Assembly (NCBI GenBank): GCA_021030915.1
Contig: JAGEMR010000114.1
Coordinates: forward strand, 31,809-95,808
Direction of reading: 5' to 3'
Source of the DNA: Astrothelium macrocarpum
Taxonomy: Eukaryota; Ascomycota; Dothideomycetes; Trypetheliales; Trypetheliaceae
DNA length: 64,000 nucleotides
The notes under the pieces were generated by a model. It had not been told where the DNA came from. It worked only from the letters and a program-made list of their open reading frames with translations, and ran no database searches. This document shows positions 24,676 through 35,680 of the stretch, one piece after another. The translations under genes and the position numbers were made by a program. Within the stretch, counting starts at the first letter, position 1, and each line of letters starts with the position of its first letter.

Positions 24676-25721
24676 TCATCCTCCAGGCCCATCGACTCTT
24701 GGCTTTTTGTTGCTTTTTAGTGTATCAGGATACTGGAGCTCTTCGGCGCAGTGATAATGCCGCTTGCCGAGAAACCCTCTTTGCATCTGGTTGTAGCTCC
24801 GTATGGAATTGGTCAAAAAGCTCTCGGCAGTCTTGTTGAAAAACTGGATATTTTGTTCAAGAATTTCTGGAGGTAGTGGTACAATCATTTGACTTTCAAC
24901 ATTATCTCCAATCCGGTCAGTACTTCTGAATGCATAGGATCGGAAGACAACTACAAACCTAAGGACAACTGCATTTCTCCGCAGGAAGAACTTTCGGTAT
25001 CATAATCATTGTAGGCAGATTGCGCGATGGCAATATTATTTTGGATATTGACATTTGATATCTTCCTAAATCGCGTACAGCGTGTCTTGGTCCCAGCTCC
25101 TGAATGCTCTATCCATGTGAGTTTGATTGTGTTATTACCATCCAGTTGACCTGAGAGATTCCATTGGTTAAGAGTACCCTCTGATATATAGCTTTCTTCG
25201 CCTTTGATGCGGTTTGCCATCACCGGCCAGATGTCATCTCTGCTGGCATGTTTTATTCTTACAAGGAAGTAATTCTCCTGTGAGCAATCGCGACGGTCAG
25301 TAAATCCTCGAGAACGGGTTCACCATTTGCAATGACTCACGGGTTCGTCATAGGATAAGCGCTGCAACGCCTCCTTTCCCACTTCTTGAGACTCTTCTAT
25401 CCCAAGCGAAGGTCGCCGTTGCTCAGAATGCAGCTCGCCCGAGGTGTCACTTGCCGGTGGCGTCAGTATGTCTATATCCGGACGGCCCCCTGAAATCGAT
25501 CTAGAAGCGCGAGAGTTGGCAGCGAGATAAACGTCAAAGCAGTCTTTGTCTTCCAGTACTCCAAAGTAATCCTGCTTCCACTCTGATTTCTGGGCGAATT
25601 CCTGGAGAAATCGTTTTATCTCATCGATGCCCGTCAAATGTCTGCCCTTTTCTATTTCTCTTTTAAGGGCGTCCTCCGCTATGCTTTTGCGAGACTCCAA
25701 TCTCTCTTGATGTGTTGACAT
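24676..25721 (-). CDS. Hypothetical protein, three exons, ~309 aa
   Basis: Exons 25341-25721, 24959-25277 and 24676-24905 join in phase with introns of 63 and 53 nt (GTGAGT...CACAG and GTTTGT...GGAG). The N-terminal third is a charged helical segment (QERLESRKSIAEDALKREI), then a low-complexity part (LTPPASDTSGELHSEQ). The middle exon reads ENYFLVRIKHASRDDIWPVM, an LVRI...WPV pattern faintly like a PWWP or Tudor-type barrel, but I cannot confirm it. The last exon is helical (PPEILEQNIQFFNKTAES) with a basic end (KSNKKPRVD). It appears to be an intact fungal gene of unknown function. The acceptor of intron 2 is the weakest call. Confidence 0.6.
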
Positions 25722-26880
25722 GCCTATGTGGTCATGGTGCTTCTTTATGAGGAGGTTGTGAGGTAATCAAGACCATAGCTGGAATCCCTTGACTATGATC
25801 CGCGACGGCGAGGTAATTGGCGTCGTCGTGCCTGTCACTGTGGCGATCCGAAGCTAATACTGGAGGTCGTAATTGAAAGCCAGTACCCGGAGATGGCGTT
25901 CGGTGGTAGAAAGTTGGTTCGGTATTACGCAGTGAGGAATTGGATCAGCCTCACGCATGTAACAGCGCTGGCGCATCGGTTGGCTGGTTTAAAACGGATG
26001 CTCCCGAGACGAAAGATTTGCGCTGGCGGATTGCCTGGTATATTTGTTCTGATGAGCAGACTCGAGGTCACTTTGATGCCCCAGTGTCGCATGGCACGGA
26101 AGGGGGGGTTAGAAGAGACATGTGCCTTACGGGCCATCTCATCCCAGCCCATCAGGACGAGCGCGCGGATTCAACAGGTGGGGCACTGAAACGAATGTCA
26201 TGCCGCGTGGAATTCCATGCCCAATTGGTGTTTGTCATTCTACCATTCCTATCTGAGGCTAGTAAGTGCATGGCGATCGGTCGGTCTGGAAATCTCCACC
26301 GTTCCGTTTGATTCGACAGCCTCCTTCAATCCTTCCGCACAGGTAAGGTACTGGCCGAGCCTGCAGATCTCGATTGTGCCAATAATGCTAACAAAAAATT
26401 TCTTTACGTGTCGGTTAATCTAGTGAGACTTATGAAGCAAAAGTTTGGCTTGTATCGTTCTACATTTACCGATGCACTGAGCCTTTCATCCGTCAACACT
26501 TTCACAGGCCCGCTGGTCCCTTTGCCTCGAAACGCTGTTGAGCTTCTCTGTTGGCTTCTTTTCCGAACGGAGAATGGCTACCGCGTACTTGAAGTGCGAG
26601 AATATCGATAGAAGCAACATTTGATATCTTTTGAGATCAATGTCTAGTCTCTACGGTACGGCACTCCATCACTATCCCCGCTTACTCCTGATCTCCAACG
26701 TTGATGAAGCGGGTGACTGCTGGTCTCGTCCCATCTGACGAGTTTTATTGCTAGAAATTCGCTGCTGTGCTCGTTTGGTTCGCTTCTGTTCTATTTGGAA
26801 TGCCTTTTCGTCTGCTTCAACTTGTGCGACCTGTATCAACTGGTGCTCCGATTCCTAGGTACAAAGTCTCAGTGTTTCCC
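25722..26880. other. 1.2-kb interval without a supported gene
   Basis: Overlapping short frames on both strands at 25.9-26.6 kb, none with recognisable domains. Probably intergenic. Confidence 0.35.
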
Positions 26881-27864
26881 TTAAACATTTGGAATTCTCA
26901 GGAGCTCCCCACCCACCGTGGTTTTCTTCTGAACCATAACAAGGACTTTGTCTCGCTCGTCAAGAAACACGTTATGGGGATGTCCAAAACTACTGATGAA
27001 TTCATTGCCGACTAACAAGCCGCTCATTGGAAAGGAAGGTGGAGCCACAAAGAACTCAGTTTGTTCCGTCTTTTTCATTTTTCCTACGAGAGGTATGCTG
27101 ACGCGTTGTCTGGCTTCATATTGGTCTCCTTTAAAGTCCAAGAAAATCCGCTTTTCTGAGCCATCAAGCAGGGGAAAGTTGCACTCTCTGACAAGCTGCG
27201 GCGAGATCCAATTAACTTTTGTACCAGTATCCTCTCTCACTTCGACATATTGCAGGTCACCAATGCGTTGATTTACTACTCCAGCGTATCGAGGAGCACC
27301 ATGGTCGATTTTACAGCCTGGTCCGTGGCAAGTTTGGCAGCACTGCGACGTTGTAAGCTTTTCACACTTTCGTACTCATTGAGACAACAATTCTACCTCG
27401 GACTGGATGTTGCTCGCTGACTGTACATTACTTTCCTCGGTCCGGTACTCTGTAATGCCGCTCTCCCGGGTTTCCATGGACGATTGGAAGGTTTCTGGCG
27501 TAGCATTTGCTCCTCCTACACGTCCTTGAGAGGTTCCGTCCCAAGTTTGGTCAATCGGCATACCAGTAAAAAGGGACATGCTGGCAACAAATCGTTTTCG
27601 ATCTTGGAGGAGGGCTTCCTTTTCGCTTGGGGAGAATAACGGAGTCGGACTGGGGGACTGAAAACGTTGTTGAGGAGGGGGAGAAAAGCCTCCCATCATG
27701 TTCGCGTTGGGATCCATCTCTCTATGATACGCTGATCGAACCGACGTAAAATACTGGAAGGATTGTTGTCGAAAGTATCCGGACTTCTGATGGTTATTCG
27801 AGCCAAAACCGGATTGGGAGCTAAGATTGTCAGCGCCGCGGATGCTATGATTCACCTGCGGCAT
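26881..27864 (-). CDS. Protein with retropepsin-like DTG motif, ~309 aa
   Basis: Two exons, 27397-27864 and 26881-27342, with a 54-nt intron (GTAGAA...CGCAG) in phase 0. Exon 1 is a disordered Gln/Ser/Pro-rich region (GGFSPPPQQRFQSPSPTPLF). Exon 2 starts with a Cys/His cluster (CCQTCHGPGCKIDH), then VREDTGTKVNWISPQLV. This DTGxxxNxIS pattern resembles the active-site loop of retroviral-type aspartyl proteases. The region continues with beta-strand-like segments (RVSIPLVGKM, TEFFVAPPSFP, LLVGNEFISSF), as expected for a single retropepsin lobe. No reverse transcriptase or integrase lies nearby, so it could be a domesticated or stand-alone protease-like gene rather than a live element. Activity is unproven. 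More exons upstream are possible. Confidence 0.6.
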
Positions 27865-28533
27865 ATATACCCCATGGTCTATCTCCCCCGCACCAAATAG
27901 GTGCTATTCCGCTTCTATAGTGATTGCGAGTTTGCCCAGAAACCGACCTGCTCCTTTACAACCGAAACGCACCGATAAGTCTATCTGTAACTGGCTCCAA
28001 CCATCTTCATGCTGACCACATATGAACGAAAGTAGCTGATTGATGCTTCAAATAACATTTTATTTGGCATCTCTTCCAGGCAGCAACAGTGTGGCATGCA
28101 TAATGCGCTGCCCTCACCGAACAGGTTTACCCCACGCGCCCGTGAGGTGTTGTAGCCTAACTGCAAGCTGCATGCAGCTTCGCCCGACTTCTGGCGCTTA
28201 GCATTCCAACCAGTCATCATTTACCTTATTCGAGGCTGCAATATTCCCGATGTACGCAATAAAAAGAAGTGGAAACGATGAAAAGAAAATTAGAAGCACG
28301 TTCATTAGAGACGTCCTGAAAACGACCCGATAAAAATGCTGATAATGTATTCAACGAACAGCTCAACGTTGATCAATGCTTGAAGCATACCGTGACTTGC
28401 TCGAGTTTCATGACAACGTGTCAAGGCGTACCATAATCTCTAATTGTAGGCACTGGTGACGTCGTCTCTCCTCTTCAGAGTTGAGAAAATTCATTCAAGG
28501 CTGCGTCCCATACTCAAGTAGACTATTTGAAGC
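27865..28533. other. Interval upstream of DUF6594 gene
   Basis: About 670 bp between a minus-strand and a plus-strand gene, so it presumably contains both promoters. Nothing specific recognised. Confidence 0.4.
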
Positions 28534-29564
28534 ATGGAAGGTTACAACAAGGTTGCTCAATTGATGGGTGCGCATAATGAACTTGCTATCTTTCGACGCT
28601 TTCAAGCTCTGGGCATGCGGAACCTTCTATACATGCAGGCCGAGATCATCCACCTCGAAGCAGACCTCGAGGAGATTGCGAGGGACGATGCCGCTTACGC
28701 TGACCGTCAGGATTATCCCTACGACTGGTTTTCGCTAGCAACCGGTGAAGGCGAAGAAGGCTCGGAGCAATGGGAAAAGGTGCTTGAGCTTAGGGAAAAA
28801 CTTGATAAATATAGTACGCGGAACTTTTGGAATTCTTAAGGTCCCGACTGAATGAGAGGTCAAGACGACGCTCTTCTAAAGCAGGCAGCCGTATCATGTC
28901 TGGAAAGGCCAACTCAACATGACGTTCAGTTCCTCAGGAGTTGGTTTGAGAAGCCATGGATGGGATCATTTCCGCTCCTAGGACTTGATCGAAACGCCTG
29001 GAGCTCTAAATTTGAAGAGGATCTCATTGGTTTGAAGACACGCAAAGCCCCGGACCTGTTCTCCCGGTGGTTCACGGACACTGTAGTTCCTAAGTATCAC
29101 GAGATCATTGGCGAGAAGCTCAAGGTAGGATCTGACTCCAAAAAGACTGACCAAGAAGATTATTAAGATCATGAGTAGCGACCTACCTCGGACAACCTGG
29201 GAGCTGGGATTTATAAATATGAAGAGTCAACATTAATAGCTATCGTTTTCGTCGTTACTGTTACTATCACATCGCTACTACCTCTCTGCTCAATGGTTGT
29301 CTTGTACGTTGTTAAAAGCAACTTGCTACGGATGGGAATCATCGCGTTTCTGTCAATAATCTGCACCTTAATACTCACTCTGATGACAAATGCACGGAAA
29401 ATAGAGGTGTTCGCCGCCGCATCTGCGTGAGTATCGGACTTCTGCATTGTTGTTTAGAGAAAGCGAGAAATTTGCTGATTGAAAACGTACGTTTTAGGTT
29501 CGCTGCTATCAACGTTGCTTATCTTACGAACGGTAACGATAGTAACTGCACTTGCTCGTTGTAG
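28534..29564 (+). CDS. DUF6594-family membrane protein, ~286 aa
   Basis: Four exons: 28534-28813, 28859-29124, 29179-29426 and 29498-29564. Introns are 45-71 nt and all junctions are in phase. The N-terminus YNKVAQLMGAHNELAIFRRF followed by MRNLLYMQAEIIHLEADL is the hallmark of DUF6594, a family confined largely to ascomycetes. The middle (LDKYSQDDALLKQAAV, LRSWFEKPWMGSFPLLGLD) also fits. The C-terminal exons carry hydrophobic helices (about TLIAIVFVVTVTITSLLPL, MGIIAFLSIICTLILTL, and FAAASAFAAINVAYL across the last junction), giving the usual cluster of C-terminal membrane segments. The family's function is unknown; members often lie in accessory regions near HET genes, as here. The gene looks intact. 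Confidence 0.85.
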
Positions 29565-30172
29565 AGATATTGTCGGGGAGAGCTTGAATAAGGATACGGC
29601 TTGGATTTAGATAGCTCCCTCTTTCTATTGTCGTAAATAATGATGTAACTACTCGCTGATCTTTCTATGCCAATCTTCTAATACGGATAATTTTCTGCTT
29701 TGGTCTCTTGGAAAGGCACGAGCTGTCAGAAAAATGAATGTCCTGAACAGAAGGTTCTTCTCACTCAGCAACAAAAATCCATGTCATGAAAAGACTAACT
29801 CGCAGCGTCTCTTGAACGATTTCCGACACATTGTCGATACACTGAAATGTCCAATCCCGCGTGCAGAGCCGGGCCAATATCTACAGAATGATAGCCTTGC
29901 ACTCTGAGATACCTCCATCGCGATAGGAGGTAATTCATACGCCAGATCAGACACTTGCAACAAGTTAGAGCTGGGAGCCACCTCTATGCCTCGCTCCGTT
30001 CTTTCTAGACCTTCGTGATTATGAACATAGTTAATTTATATCTTCCTTATCTAATGCCTAGTCTCTGAAGGAGATGGACAAGGGCTAGGATGCTTAATTC
30101 AGAGTGGTTGATGGGCGTAGAAGCTCAAATGTTGGTCCTCTGTTGACCACACGTTCCGCAAATGTGGTTGAT
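29565..30172. other. Convergent interval, DUF6594 / HET gene 3
   Basis: About 600 bp between converging 3' ends. No gene recognised. Confidence 0.45.
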
Positions 30173-32605
30173 CTATACGATACACCACTTCTGTCCAGAT
30201 GGCGTTCGATACGCCCACGAGGCCGAAAGGACTTGATTTTCCATCCTGTCGATCACTGCGGGTCCATCCTCAAAACCGAAATATGGAGGAGGCCACGCCC
30301 CTCGCAAGGCTCCACAGGGAGAGTCCTTCTCCAATGTACCCATGTAGTATCCCGTTCCTACCCTCGTAGCGTAAATTATCCCGCCCCGCTGCTCCTTGAT
30401 AACAAGGAAAATGCACTCGTAACTCATCCACTTGTCTGATGGCCATTCTTCCGCTGGAAACACAAACGCGATTCTGCTAATCGGATGGATGCCACGAGGA
30501 TGGATGCAGCTTGGATTTGCATAGCGTTTTTCGCCGTCTGGGATCCAGCTGCTTCTTGTCTTGACAGGGAAATCTGCCGCTACGTCAATGAACTTGTGAT
30601 AGACACCGGTGCTATCAATGACGCTCAATACATGTCCTACTCGGTAGTCAAAACAGGCTATCATCATTCCGGGCGCTTCAAATTTGAGGCCCTCATTTGT
30701 ACATTGAATCCTCGTGAGATTACTGGTGGCAGCAATAGGGGCATGATTTCCCGTAAACGGGTGACGCCGTTCTTCGGTAAAAAGTAGGGATTTTGACGCC
30801 CAGCGAAGGCCCAGGGTGTCCAGCTTAGGTCCTCTATCTAGCAGGATCGACCAGGGAACTCTGGGAATCATCGTCCAGAACTTTTCTATTCTTTTTTCTG
30901 GTTTTGTTCTGACAATAGCACGCATGTCGAGGCCTAGTAATGTCGATAGACATATCGCTTCATCGGAGGCGACACTCGTCGTACGGTGAGACAGAGCGTG
31001 GATCATAAAGAGAAGTATGCCATCTGCAGAACCCGGCCCGCCACCGATACCCGAAAGTTCTCGAAAGCCTCTCAGGGCGAAATATTCGCGTGTGAGCCGG
31101 TTACCTAAAGTAAACTTGGTAACATCGTCTTCGGATCGTTGGAATCTCTTGTGCAATTCGTCAACATCATGTGCAGTCTCTTCAAATTGGAAGTACAAAG
31201 CTGATGGCAGAGCCCCTTCTTGATAGGTCCAAAGGCGAGAGTTCCAAGTGGATACAAAGACACGCATCATAATTTCCGCATCCGACATACCGACACTGCT
31301 GACTGGGTATATTCCAGCATCTAGCACGAGTGTGGCACAACTATATAGATAAGTCTCTCTCATCTTTTCAATGGCAAGCTCCTGCAGCTCTGGTTGGTTT
31401 GCAGCGTCTGGAGGTACACATATAGTGTCAAGCCAGAAAAGGACCACATCTGAGGCCTTTCCAGGCAACGTCCGAACAAGTTTGCTCAGCCGGACCAGCT
31501 GACAGCGCGGAATGGCATTCTTGTCGACGTTTCCTAGGCCGTCGGACCACACGTGTGAGATGGCTACGTAGGCCACGCCGTCTTTCCAAGGCAGGACTTG
31601 GATATTTGCAGGATCTTCGTGTTCTTCAACTGACAGGATCAGAGGGAATGTTCCTTGTCTTAGGATATCAGCGAGATCTTCTGGTTTTACTTCGATCTCG
31701 CGACAACCGGGGCAACCGACAACATGCGCAGTCTTATACGAGTTGTCCTGCAAGTTTCGATGACGGCATCTCCAGAGAGTGCAGATTTGGTCCTTGGCAG
31801 ATGATTTGTGTGGAACGTCTCCGTAGTTTTCAGTATCGTGTTGATGTGGATCACTCGGTCGCTGGACACGACTCATGTAGTACAGCCCAGATGTATTGTA
31901 GCGCTCAAACATCATTCCAAGTAGGGATGGGCACCAACCTTGATTCCTCAAGAGGTTCCAGGTGAGCTTTTTAAAAGGAAATTCCAACGCCCTTCCATGG
32001 AAAGGAAGCAGCATACGGTCTGGCTCAGAAGTCACTTGTGCCCTGATGAAACGGTCCATGCATGCGTTCATAATCAAGTCAATCATTGAATCGGTGGCCA
32101 TGGTTACTTCTGGGATTTGGGGACTCGCTTTACCACCCATTAAAGTATATTTAGACAGTGTTAAGTAATCCCTAGCATACTTGGGGTGAGTCCTTTTTTC
32201 CAAGCCAGAGTTGCGGGTGTCTACCATATTGGCTTGAATCTGGAAGGCTTTTAAAAGCACATCAATGTCTGCAGTGTTCGCGAAGTTCTTGGTGTAGTGT
32301 ATCAGGTTCTTCGAACACAAATATGGTTGAGCGTCATCGTTCTTCCAGCGCACGAAATCAAGGACATTGATCTTCTGTCTAAAAACCGCTTCTAAGACAC
32401 CAAAGTAGAGCCAGCGTTGAAGGAACGCCTGGAATTCTCGAGGAGGATTCTCAAAAAGATCGTCCCAGTCAAGGACGCTTCGGACGCCCCAACCATCGCG
32501 CTGAGGATAGTCTAAGAAGTTTAGATGATCGTATTCAAATAGACTGAGTAAAGGAACGTCAACTCCATCACCACTAGGGTTCAAAGGCATTGCGACGTGA
32601 TCCAT
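30173..32605 (-). CDS. Large HET-domain protein with N-terminal extension, 810 aa
   Basis: A single-exon gene. Residues 1-340 are a long extension before the HET domain. The HET signatures are AYVAISHVWSDGLGN (345-359), FWLDTICVPPDA (390-401) and RLWTYQEGALPSAL (457-470). The extension contains a Cys/His cluster (C275, C280, H282, then H294, C298 and C301 in HVVGCPGC), which could bind a metal; that is inference from spacing. The subfamily with ISHVWSDGLGN and LPRCQL-like spacing differs from the YVWG type of the other two genes here. The frame is open throughout. No membrane segment is seen. The frame's first ATG is used; the N-terminal residues look natural (MDHVAMPLNPSGD). Confidence 0.87.
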   Translation of the reverse strand: MDHVAMPLNPSGDGVDVPLLSLFEYDHLNFLDYPQRDGWGVRSVLDWDDLFENPPREFQAFLQRWLYFGVLEAVFRQKINVLDFVRWKNDDAQPYLCSKNLIHYTKNFANTADIDVLLKAFQIQANMVDTRNSGLEKRTHPKYARDYLTLSKYTLMGGKASPQIPEVTMATDSMIDLIMNACMDRFIRAQVTSEPDRMLLPFHGRALEFPFKKLTWNLLRNQGWCPSLLGMMFERYNTSGLYYMSRVQRPSDPHQHDTENYGDVPHKSSAKDQICTLWRCRHRNLQDNSYKTAHVVGCPGCREIEVKPEDLADILRQGTFPLILSVEEHEDPANIQVLPWKDGVAYVAISHVWSDGLGNVDKNAIPRCQLVRLSKLVRTLPGKASDVVLFWLDTICVPPDAANQPELQELAIEKMRETYLYSCATLVLDAGIYPVSSVGMSDAEIMMRVFVSTWNSRLWTYQEGALPSALYFQFEETAHDVDELHKRFQRSEDDVTKFTLGNRLTREYFALRGFRELSGIGGGPGSADGILLFMIHALSHRTTSVASDEAICLSTLLGLDMRAIVRTKPEKRIEKFWTMIPRVPWSILLDRGPKLDTLGLRWASKSLLFTEERRHPFTGNHAPIAATSNLTRIQCTNEGLKFEAPGMMIACFDYRVGHVLSVIDSTGVYHKFIDVAADFPVKTRSSWIPDGEKRYANPSCIHPRGIHPISRIAFVFPAEEWPSDKWMSYECIFLVIKEQRGGIIYATRVGTGYYMGTLEKDSPCGALRGAWPPPYFGFEDGPAVIDRMENQVLSASWAYRTPSGQKWCIV

Positions 32606-33664
32606 TGATCGGTCTTCTGAGAGGAGGCTGGGAGGTAAACTTGCCCCAGGAGAAAACCCGTGATATGAAGTAATTCAGGTGATTGAGAGACCAGTATTCC
32701 TCCGGAGGCCAAATACTAACTTAGTGGATACTTGAATCGGCAAGAAATTCGACACACGCAAGGCTGTGAGGCGTTGAAGCCGTGCAGATTTTGGTATCCA
32801 CAGGCTCGTCATACTGCGGGGGTTGAACTTGGCGCAATGTACCTCAATCAGGACGTGTCAAAGACAAGCTCCGTCAGCAGTGGCAAGAGTCAGGCCCAAT
32901 TCTTAGCAGATACCTTATACCAAAGACAGCGAGCCGAAGCTGAACAAAAGCCTCATACATCTGTTTGTCGCCAAAAACCAAGCACTCGTGTTTGTATCAT
33001 TATACCTTAGCATCTCTCTTTGCTTCGTAAGCATTCTGCTCGCATTGAAGTCAAACGCCGTCATCACTGGACATATAACAGCTGATGTATGTCTACCCAG
33101 CGAAGGGGTCAGTGTTGAGAGGAAATTTCCCCTGAGGACCCTAAGGTATTGTGGTAGCGATCGCCCGAATAGTACTAGTCTAGCTTGGGGCACATAGTCG
33201 TCTGTTCTTCCACTAGGAACTCAGACCTCAATTAATTCTCTTCATGCTTTCAACTCTTTACTTCAACAGTCATGAATTCAAGACAAGAAGACACACTGCT
33301 AATTGCGCAGAAGTGCCATCTGGCTATCCGTTTAGGGGATGTTAGAAAGAAGTTGGTGTCCGACTGCATTTGCCTTTAAAGTCTTTTAAAAAGTAGTCAT
33401 GCTTGTTCTTCCAATTATTCTAAACGTGTCCCCACATTTACATTTCAGCATAGCCTTAGGCTATCTCTCATCTCATTGTATTAGTAAGTGAATGATTAGC
33501 TGATGGTCTCGTGCCCAGCTTCCCATGCCTTCCATTATGTTGAATCATTGCTCCCAAAATGAAGCTTCTGCGAAGCTATTCGCAAAGAAGGTTCTGTTGA
33601 CAATTAATCCCAACATTACAACCATAAACGCCAGCAATCGTTCCGCCCATTATTAGATGACGAT
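32606..33664. other. 1.1-kb interval
   Basis: Upstream of HET gene 3 and downstream of the FAD oxidase. Only short frames. No gene, repeat or RNA recognised. Confidence 0.4.
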
Positions 33665-35680
33665 CTACGAGATGTCCGGGTAGCAAGCATATCGCGCATC
33701 GCTCTTATCCGACCCAATACAATCCCAACACGTCAACAGATTCCCCGGATCCACCTCTTGCTTGATCGCGGTCAGCCTATCATAATTCGCCTGTCCCCAA
33801 TAGGACGCCACCGGATCCGGCTCAAACACGTCCGCCTCATTCTGATACGCACCACTATCCGGCGCGAGCTGCCTCAGAATGTTCCCGGCGACATTCGTGC
33901 CCTTAAACCCCTTCGTGATCGTATCCGTATCCGCATCATTACTCCACGTGACCCCCGTAATCACGTGCCACAGACTATCCCTCCACGCCGGCGTCACCGA
34001 GGACGTGTTGTCGCCCGGGTAGTTGATCGGCGTGGTGACCAAGATCTGCACGGGGTTCTGGGCGAACGCGGCGAGCTGGTCTTGCTGGTACGGACTGCCA
34101 TACTGCACGGTAGCCGCGACCTGGCTGAACGCCGACACGACCTGCTGCTGGCCCTGCGGCGACTGGAACAGGCTGCGCGGGATCAGCCGGCTCGCCAGCG
34201 CCTGGCTGACGTCGACGATCTCGGTCTCGGGCGCGATGAAGGTCTCGTAGGCTGAGTAGAAGGAGGGCAGGGTGACGACGCCGGCTTCGACGCTGTAGTT
34301 GCCGAGCGAGGCTGCGAAGTCGAGGATGGGCGCCATGGACGTGTTGGCTTGCTCGTAGGTCAGGTTGGGGGTCATCATGAGGAAGGAGGAGACGAGGGGC
34401 GTGTCGGCGGGTGGAGAGGGCTCGATGTAGCCGCCGAAGCCTTCGGAGGCCCACTTGTCGGCGTTGGCGGCGAGGATGGTCATGAAGTCGGTGAAGGTGG
34501 AGTTGTTGGGGGATTTAAAGCCAGCGTAGGCGACCTGTGCAAAGATTTAGGGATGAGTTGAATGGCTTGGGTGTATTGATCAACGTACCTGAAGCGTCAC
34601 TCGAGGATGTGCTCGGTACGTAACTTCCATATTGACAGCGAAAGAGCTTCCGCCACCACCGCGGATCGCATAAAAGATGTCCTGGTTCTGGCACGCGTTT
34701 GCTGTGACATATGTACCATTTGGGAGGACAGCCCTGACTTGAAGGGCATTGTCGACTCCGAGACCAAAGTTGTTAGACAAGGCACCATGACCTCCTCCAT
34801 TGAGCCAACCTCCAGCAGCTCCTACCGTCCTGTCTGCGCCTCCAACAACTGTAATGTCATTTAATTCGGCAAACTCATAGATGCCATTGAAGCCCTGACC
34901 AGCACCGATGGTAATAGCATTGCCCGCCGGTGCGGAGCAACCTTCTGGCGTGAAATCTGTTACGAGCTGAATGGGTGGTTGATATGTGTGTGTCCACAAA
35001 GCAAGGGAGTTGGGCGCAGAGCTGCGACCTTTGTAGTCGTGTCCCGAGTTCTTTACGACAAGGGGCACTTTATTTGATCCAGCAAAGGCCAGTGCAGCCT
35101 GGACGTCGGATACGTTTGTGACTTCAATATAATAGCTTGGAACGCTACCTTGGTAACAGTCGGCTGGTGGAGGTTGAGAAGGGTCGCTGGAGTTCAGATT
35201 GCAGCCTTGTGCAGCTGACTGACAACTTCCCCAGTTTGCCTGAGCAAAGTTAGCATTACCATTCACATTCACCAAGGGGGATCTCAGCATGTGGATTGTG
35301 GAGCGAGCTTTGTGAAGTGGTTCTTGGGAGACCTGGTGTCAAGATGACAACTCGATATGACTTACGTTTTGATAACCACCAAAGTTGCTAGCAATAATAG
35401 TCTCATTAGAGTATGTTGATTGTATAACCGAGCATTCCGCAGCATCTCGCAATGAAGTAGCTCCATTGTATTCACTATAGCAAGGCCTGGCCCATGGATA
35501 TCCAATTTGTAATCTCCCACTGACGGTTTGATTCAGAGCTTGCCACTGAGCGCTCGTGATATTACTGATTGCCGGCGACCCGGATCTTTTATAGATACAT
35601 GCTGCTGAGGCAAAAGGACTGAAGAGAGAAGGCAGGAGAAGAAGAAAGAGATAAGACATGTTTTTAAAAGTGGCCTTCAA
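33665..35680 (-). CDS. Secreted FAD-linked oxidase, berberine bridge enzyme-like (VAO family), ~642 aa
   Basis: Three exons: 35366-35680, 34589-35332 and 33665-34534. The N-terminus has a signal peptide (MSYLFLLLLPSLFSPFASA). The FAD_binding_4 domain follows: PSYYIEVTNVSDVQAAL, then the SGHDYKGRS motif, whose His is the usual 8-alpha covalent attachment site for FAD, then GGGHGALSNNFGLGVDN and FYAIRGGGGSSFAV. The C-terminal BBE segment is recognisable at YWGQANYDRLTAIKQEVDPGNLL. The cysteine that provides a second covalent FAD bond in some members is not evident, so a mono-covalent flavin is expected. Enzymes of this type oxidise sugars, alkaloids or fungal metabolites with O2; the substrate is unknown. 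The second intron is an ordinary 54 nt. The first appears to be only 33 nt, which is unusually short. Exon 3 is markedly GC-rich. Confidence 0.88.

Noticed and set aside
24676..27864. Intact LTR retrotransposon
   Set aside because: Only a DTG-type motif is seen; no reverse transcriptase, integrase or flanking long terminal repeats were recognised.
33758..34454. Long frames overlapping the FAD oxidase's third exon
   Set aside because: Arg- and His-rich composition typical of antisense or shifted reading of a GC-rich exon; the oxidase frame carries the BBE motif.
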